The notes under the pieces are model-generated. The model ran no database searches. It saw nothing but the letters and a program-made list of their open reading frames with translations, and was not told the DNA's origin. From Limnochordia bacterium (GTDB taxonomy: Bacteria > Bacillota > Limnochordia > DUMW01), in assembly GCA_023230925.1 (NCBI GenBank), contig JALNWK010000078.1, positions 1 through 8,800 of the forward strand: a stretch of DNA of 8,800 bases. The letters run 5' to 3'. Below are positions 5,804-8,800 of this stretch, in pieces (position 1 is the first letter of the stretch; each line of letters begins with the position of its first letter). Position numbers and translations under genes: made by a program.

Positions 5804-5896
5804 TTGGTTGTTTCCCAAAATTTTCGGCTTCGCGACGCCGCGATTAAGGATATGATGCAAGCCATCGGTGCCACAGCATTATCCCATACAGATTGA
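5804..5896 (+). pseudogene. small frame with good ribosome site, probably a frameshifted gene remnant
   Basis: GGAGG (5792-5796) sits 7 bases before a TTG at 5804 that opens a 30-codon frame beginning MVVSQNFRLRDAAIKDMM and continuing QAIGATALSHTD to a TGA. A possible promoter, ATGACA then TAATCT with a 17-base spacer, lies upstream at about 5730-5760. After the stop, the same kind of helical coding character continues in other registers (IDQLAK at about 5890-5909, then VNRAAIGEMETKVRDNPLT at 5915-5971). I read this as one short gene broken by indels. I do not recognise the family; a genuine 30-residue peptide is the alternative. Confidence 0.35.
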
Positions 5897-5914
5897 TCAA
5901 CTGGCTAAATAGCC

Positions 5915-5974
5915 GTGAACCGGGCAGCAATTGGCGAGATGGAAACCAAGGTCCGGGATAACCCTTTGACCTGA
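5915..5974 (+). pseudogene. second coding-like piece of the broken small gene
   Basis: The frame from GTG 5915 to TGA 5972 reads VNRAAIGEMETKVRDNPLT, an amphipathic helical stretch with normal codon choice. It is in a different register from the 30-codon frame ending at 5896, and it is separated from that frame by 18 bases that read IDQLAK in the third register. It lacks its own ribosome site. It ends 18 bases before the large inverted repeat at 5993. Confidence 0.3.
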
Positions 5975-5992
5975 GCAATATGCACGCCACCA

Positions 5993-6039
5993 ACTGATCC
6001 AAGAAGCGATCTGCTCAGAAGATCGCTTCTTGGATCAGT
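5993..6039. repeat. perfect 20-bp inverted repeat with 7-base loop
   Basis: The left arm 5993-6012 begins ACTGATCCAAG and the right arm 6020-6039 ends CTTGGATCAGT. All 20 pairs match, and the loop is GCTCAGA. This is the strongest stem-loop in the window. It lies about 90 bases beyond the protease stop on the minus strand and just after the decayed small gene on the plus strand. Neither strand has a T-tract next to it, so it is not a standard intrinsic terminator. It may be a shared transcript-end hairpin or a small miniature repeat. Confidence 0.7.
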
Positions 6040-6128
6040 CTAACACATACTTTCGTAGCAAATCCCCCCCGCATTGAACGCCAGTCAACGGTCATTAAGG
6101 TGTCGGGAGGATGTTCTTCCTTATGACT

Positions 6129-7109
6129 CTAGAATTCAAGATCTAGCAGTTCCAGTACATCCTGAATAGGATTGGCAATAGTAACGTCACTGGAGCCAGC
6201 AAATAGCAAGCCAACAGCACGATTCGTGCCCTTCTCCAATATCAAGGAGCCCGAGTCCCCCGGCTCGGACATACTGGTGAAAACCAATTGCTTGTCGAAA
6301 ATAGCAGCCTGACCTTCGTCAAAATAGACCTTTAACCGCGCGTTCTTCCCCTGCAGCGTACCTGTGCTGACTTGTGTGGTACGACCACTTTTGTAGCAGA
6401 GGGTTCCCACGGGTACATCGGTGACGCCTCTTACCAAACCAACACCTAGAATTTCCATGCGCACTGAATCCACTGGTCGAGCAATGGCTGCATCAACGAT
6501 ATTAATGCCATGTTCCTCCTTGTTTCTGACCCCAAGCCAACCCAGAATACGCTCAATGATTGCTCGTATAAAACACATAGGCTTCTGATCAGTGCCACCA
6601 GTGCCAAAATGCAACGGAACAAACCGTTCAAGTCTGCCGAGCACATCCGTCGTCTGACCACCATCATATGCGCCAGGCTGCAAGATCGGATCATTCTGCT
6701 TGGCCCGACCATCAATGCCATTGGTGGAATTGGCTAGGACATGATTGTTAGATAGAATCACCGGTTCTTTCGTCTTACGATCAAAGCAGACAACCCCTAA
6801 GGTGCCCGCGGTTATGGCGTGATGACCAATGGAACAACCTCCGGGGGCAGGGCGCATCCTTTTTGTATGGTCCATTTGTGTAGTAATCCGTCCGGTTTCC
6901 ACAACATCCGTGAGAATATCCCCGATCGCCTGGGGAAGGACGTATTCAACGTGGGTTACGGGAAGTTTCTTTTCCACGTAAATGATGACACTATCATAAT
7001 CGGTCAGGCGACCACCCTTAATCTTCTTGCCAATAGCGATCCCGGTCACTCCTGGCCAATCAAGCACTTCCTCAATTGCCAGACGCTGGGCCTTTAATAG
7101 TGTTTGCAC
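6129..7109 (-). CDS. trypsin-fold serine protease without signal peptide
   Basis: This is a 326-residue chymotrypsin-fold protein. The first 75 residues form a distinct N-terminal domain: a GVTGIAIGKK turn, a VIIYVEKKLP strand, then TDVVETG. This domain is typical of a bacterial and phage protease group and may act as a propeptide or inhibitor. The catalytic part follows: PGGCSIG near 89-95, His123 in LSNNHVLA, Asp206 in IVDAAIARP, and Ser286 in EPGDSGS. The closing strand AVGLLFAGSS and NPIQDVL follow. The triad is complete, so activity is likely. Residues 166-203 are an insert between the His and Asp parts, containing a short hydrophobic helix (FIRAIIERILGWLGV). No signal peptide is visible, so it probably acts in the cytosol or on a phage or spore target. 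The start is GTG, with AGGAGGG (7116-7122) 6 bases before it. Substrate unknown. Confidence 0.82.
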   Translation of the reverse strand: MQTLLKAQRLAIEEVLDWPGVTGIAIGKKIKGGRLTDYDSVIIYVEKKLPVTHVEYVLPQAIGDILTDVVETGRITTQMDHTKRMRPAPGGCSIGHHAITAGTLGVVCFDRKTKEPVILSNNHVLANSTNGIDGRAKQNDPILQPGAYDGGQTTDVLGRLERFVPLHFGTGGTDQKPMCFIRAIIERILGWLGVRNKEEHGINIVDAAIARPVDSVRMEILGVGLVRGVTDVPVGTLCYKSGRTTQVSTGTLQGKNARLKVYFDEGQAAIFDKQLVFTSMSEPGDSGSLILEKGTNRAVGLLFAGSSDVTIANPIQDVLELLDLEF

Positions 7110-7115
7110 TTCTTT

Positions 7116-7122
7116 CCCTCCT
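7116..7122 (-). promoter_or_regulatory. ribosome binding site for the GTG start of the protease
   Basis: The minus strand reads AGGAGGG, 6 bases before the GTG at 7109. This is a near-ideal site and supports the non-ATG start. Confidence 0.75.
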
Positions 7123-7194
7123 CTGGCCTGTAAGCCACCTGCATATTAAACTACTATGCTATTCGAGGAGGAAAATTAACTATAGAGAAGTAAA

Positions 7195-7220
7195 ATGATG
7201 CTCCCATTATGGAGCATCAT
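7195..7220 (-). terminator. terminator of the MBL-fold hydrolase gene
   Basis: ATGATGCTCC (7195-7204) and GGAGCATCAT (7211-7220) form a perfect 10-bp stem with a 6-base loop. It starts 6 bases after the hydrolase stop on the minus strand, where the stem runs into TTTAC, a short T-tract. It separates the hydrolase from the protease message downstream, so the two are probably not one strong operon. Confidence 0.65.
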
Positions 7221-7225
7221 CATGC

Positions 7226-7855
7226 CTAGAAGGGTTCCTGACTTATGGCTTTTGGCAAAATCTTGACCCGGGCGAATCGGGCAGCAAATTGTTGAGCATC
7301 ATCTTCATTACCAACCAAGTCTCCATAGTGAATAGGAATAGCCTTTTCTGGGTCAATTGCCTCGGCAGCCTCTGCCGCCTGCTCGAAATCCATGGTATAG
7401 GTTCCTCCTACAGGAAGAAGGGCTATATCAACCTGTAGATCGCTCATCTCAGGGATGAAATCCGTATCCCCAGCATGATAAACCCGTGTATTCTGCAATT
7501 GGAGTATGTAGCCTACCCATCTCTTGTCCTGGGGATGATAGCTCTTGTTCTTGTTATAGGCAGGAACAACCTCAACCCCAATACCCTTAACTTCTAGTTC
7601 GTCACCGGGAGCAACACCTATAGACCCAGGAATGTCACCGGCAATCTCATGGGGAACAACAATAACAGTATCGGTTCCCCGAATCTTCTCAATGTCCTCA
7701 TTGGAAAAATGATCATAATGAGGATGGGTTACAAACACGACATCCGCTTGCTTCACCACCGTATCCGGCAACTCCCAGGGGTCAATATAGATAGTACGTT
7801 CATCCCAGACAATCTGGACTCCGGCATGTTTTATCAGAGTAATTGTTGGTTCCAT
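7226..7855 (-). CDS. MBL-fold metal-dependent hydrolase, UlaG-like (COG2220)
   Basis: This 209-residue soluble metallo-beta-lactamase-fold protein has a compact, UlaG/UPF0173-like architecture. The metal set is clear: His44, His46, Asp48 and His49 in THPHYDHF, His127 and Asp130 in YHAGDTD, and His176 in PIHYGD. The N-terminal IKHAG and the YIDPW segment fit the family, as does the late EAIDPEKAIPIHYG. Relatives include L-ascorbate-6-phosphate lactonase, but most members have no assigned substrate, and none of the ascorbate pathway genes is nearby, so I do not assign one. The ATG at 7855 has AAGGAGG (7864-7870) 8 bases before it. It has its own promoter candidate (7920-7948) and its own terminator (7195-7220), so it looks like a single-gene unit. 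Confidence 0.88.
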   Translation of the reverse strand: MEPTITLIKHAGVQIVWDERTIYIDPWELPDTVVKQADVVFVTHPHYDHFSNEDIEKIRGTDTVIVVPHEIAGDIPGSIGVAPGDELEVKGIGVEVVPAYNKNKSYHPQDKRWVGYILQLQNTRVYHAGDTDFIPEMSDLQVDIALLPVGGTYTMDFEQAAEAAEAIDPEKAIPIHYGDLVGNEDDAQQFAARFARVKILPKAISQEPF

Positions 7856-7919
7856 AGCCTAGACCTCCTTGTGGTTCTTGACAATTATCCCCAAAGAAGA
7901 TACTTGTTATCCTACATCT

Positions 7920-7948
7920 ATGATATAGTTGCCAGACGGGAAGATCAA
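7920..7948 (-). promoter_or_regulatory. sigma-A-like promoter of the MBL-fold hydrolase
   Basis: On the minus strand TTGATC (plus 7943-7948) is followed after exactly 17 bases by TATCAT (plus 7920-7925), with 4 of 6 and 5 of 6 consensus matches. The predicted transcription start is near 7913, giving a leader of roughly 55 bases before the ATG. Confidence 0.55.
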
Positions 7949-8028
7949 GAAAGTCCAAGGGAACGACAAATACCACAGAATACGGATCTGCATTCCGCGG
8001 TTGCTGGTTACTTTTTACCGAACTCTCC

Positions 8029-8360
8029 TTAGTCAGCTTCAAAAACCCCTGTTGAGTCATGCTGCCAGTCATACTCTTCCTGCAAAACCCTGATTAGTTT
8101 TGAACCCATAACGGTTGCAGGAATCCTGTAACCAGGAGGTAAATTGGAGAGAATGACAACACCGATTCGTCTTCTCTTATCAAAGGCGAGGTAACTGTTG
8201 AAAACGCTTGTTCCGCCATTGTGCCAGATGAGTCCGTTCTTTTCATCGATCATCCAACCGATGCCTACGGCATCCATGCGAATTCCCATTGCCTGAAGGG
8301 ACTTCGTTGTTGCATTGACATCTGCGATCACCTCATGCCCCATCGATAAATAGGCAAGGC
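8029..8360 (-). pseudogene. 3' stump of a class C beta-lactamase/PBP-like serine hydrolase, cut by an IS element
   Basis: The frame ending at the TAA (8029) carries the C-terminal part of a beta-lactamase-family serine hydrolase: GIGWMIDEKNGLIWHNGGT, then a SYLAFDKRRRIGVVILSN strand pair. HNGGT is the equivalent of the KTG box. The SxxK nucleophile and YxN motifs, which should lie 200 or more residues upstream, are absent. The homologous frame continues upstream of the ATG at 8343 through LAYLS and then meets the transposase remnant, so that ATG is not a real start. About 110 of an expected 350-450 residues remain, so the product cannot be catalytic. Such proteins are serine hydrolases acting on peptidoglycan-like or ester substrates. 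The 5' part was either deleted or lies beyond the IS outside the window. Confidence 0.75.
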
Positions 8361-8800
8361 GGTGTTTGTCAAGATAGTTGTCGTATTTGCTCCTTTTCTC
8401 TTTCCGATGTTTGCTCAGTAACTGGATTTAGTGTGACCTCATCAATCCACTTCCAGTTCCTAGTTTTTCCTGTCCAACGCTCCGGATGTTTTTTCCTTGC
8501 AGCTTGATAAACAGCATCTCTTTTAGATAATATCTCAATGTCTAGAGCATAGTGCCTTTGGTACGGGGTTACAAACTTTATGCCACTATGCAGGAGTTCA
8601 TTATTGTATAGATCCACAAAACCTCGTACCCATTCCATAGAATCCTCAATGGTGGCAAAACCGTCTGCAGGGAAAGTATTGGGCGTATTTAGATATTGGG
8701 GGGAGTAAATCAGGAATATGTAAATGACGAAAGAATAACCATTCTTTTCATATAGAGGAAGGAAAAAGAGATGACACCGAGAACCCCGTAGTTATTCAGA
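8360..8800 (-). mobile_element. right end of a decayed IS3-family insertion sequence (continues past window)
   Basis: The IS begins within the beta-lactamase-like gene. On the minus strand its transposase stop is embedded in TTGACAAACACCG (plus 8360-8372), which looks like an IS3-type terminal repeat. The hydrolase frame resumes right after it. The left end, the target duplication and orfA lie outside the window, so the boundary at 8360 is an estimate good to a few bases. Confidence 0.6.
8369..8791 (-). pseudogene. C-terminal part of an IS3-family transposase (OrfB), decayed
   Basis: The lower part is unmistakably IS3 OrfB: EWVRGFVDLYNNELLHSGI, FVTPYQRH, ILSKRDAVYQAARKKHPERW and the closing TRNWKWIDEVTLNP. 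These mark the end of the DDE integrase domain and its tail. Upstream the match fades. YSPQYLNTPNTFPADGF still fits the usual stretch after the catalytic Glu, but the place where NDNPYSESLFRTLKY is expected reads NGYSFVIYIFLIYSPQY, so the catalytic Glu appears lost. An in-frame TAA lies at 8792-8794. Just beyond, another register reads NYGVLGVISFSF, resembling the GVxxSFS motif that normally precedes that block, consistent with a small deletion. No start or ribosome site is present. The transposase is almost certainly inactive. Confidence 0.8.

Larger units (their letters stand above)
5578..6128. other. 551-base gap without a full gene
   Basis: This spacer lies between the divergent start of pgi and the 3' end of the serine protease. 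Near pgi it holds an extended -10 and two operator-like dyads. In the middle it holds short coding-like frames in different registers (5804-5974), and towards the protease a 20-bp perfect inverted repeat. A GTG frame at 5596-5847 is open for 83 codons but has no ribosome site or family resemblance. The pattern suggests a decayed small gene between two intact ones. Confidence 0.5.

Noticed and set aside
5596..5847. 83-codon GTG frame in the pgi-protease gap
   Set aside because: No ribosome site, no recognisable motif, and unusual composition. It also overlaps the pgi promoter region and the better-supported small frame at 5804.
6040..6128. Minus-strand frame just after the protease stop (reads MTVDWRSMRGGFATKV)
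   Set aside because: Only 26 codons from its ATG, the nearest ribosome-like site is about 19 bases away, and the frame runs into the hairpin at 5993-6039.
7165..7171. Plus-strand GAGGAGG that looks like a ribosome site
   Set aside because: The next ATG is over 20 bases away and lies in the terminator stem. No open frame of note follows.
7877..7882. Perfect TTGACA on the plus strand
   Set aside because: No acceptable -10 lies 16-18 bases downstream and no plus-strand gene follows.
7800..8072. 90-codon minus-strand frame bridging the hydrolase and beta-lactamase stump
   Set aside because: It overlaps both supported frames in a different register and has no ribosome site. The part between them is better read as the promoter region of the MBL-fold gene.

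Overview
The window looks like a chromosomal segment of a Bacillota bacterium, most likely a clostridial-type anaerobe. The evidence is strong AAGGAGG-type Shine-Dalgarno sites, frequent GTG/TTG starts, a glucose-6-phosphate isomerase of the Bacillus type, and a COG2509-type FAD protein typical of Firmicutes. These are judgements from reading the sequence; no composition or database analysis was run. The region is mostly single genes with their own signals, separated by unusually large, hairpin-rich or decayed gaps. It does not look like one functional operon, and I see no RNA gene, CRISPR array or defence cassette.

Left part (1-2199). The window opens with the last 44 codons of an unrecognised plus-strand gene. 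A short minus-strand stretch with coding character but no start (183-338) follows; it is probably a gene remnant. Next comes an intact minus-strand FAD-dependent oxidoreductase (366-1739) with a Rossmann GxGxxG and a ferredoxin-like CxxCxxCxxxC cluster. The 460-base gap 1740-2199 lies between two divergent genes. It carries four separate inverted repeats, a candidate promoter on each strand, and a plus-strand leader that ends in a well-formed intrinsic terminator just before the next start codon.

Middle (2200-5577). A CPA-type cation:proton antiporter (2200-3414) lies behind that leader. It is followed by a RadC-family JAMM protein whose true start is a TTG at 3523. A pgi gene on the minus strand (4252-5577) converges on radC across a 14-bp stem-loop. 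Two operator-like dyads lie upstream of pgi.

The gap 5578-6128 holds no convincing full gene. It contains the two dyads, short frames that look like a decayed or frameshifted small gene, and a perfect 20-bp inverted repeat with a 7-base loop (5993-6039).

Right part (6129-8800), all minus strand. There is a cytosolic-looking trypsin-fold serine protease with an intact His/Asp/Ser triad, and an UlaG-like metallo-beta-lactamase-fold hydrolase with its own promoter and terminator. After these comes the 3' stump of a class C beta-lactamase/PBP-like serine hydrolase, cut by the end of a decayed IS3-family insertion sequence that runs off the window. The genes do not form an obvious pathway. The points of most interest are the likely attenuated leader of the antiporter, the hairpin-rich spacers, the protease, and the IS-truncated hydrolase.
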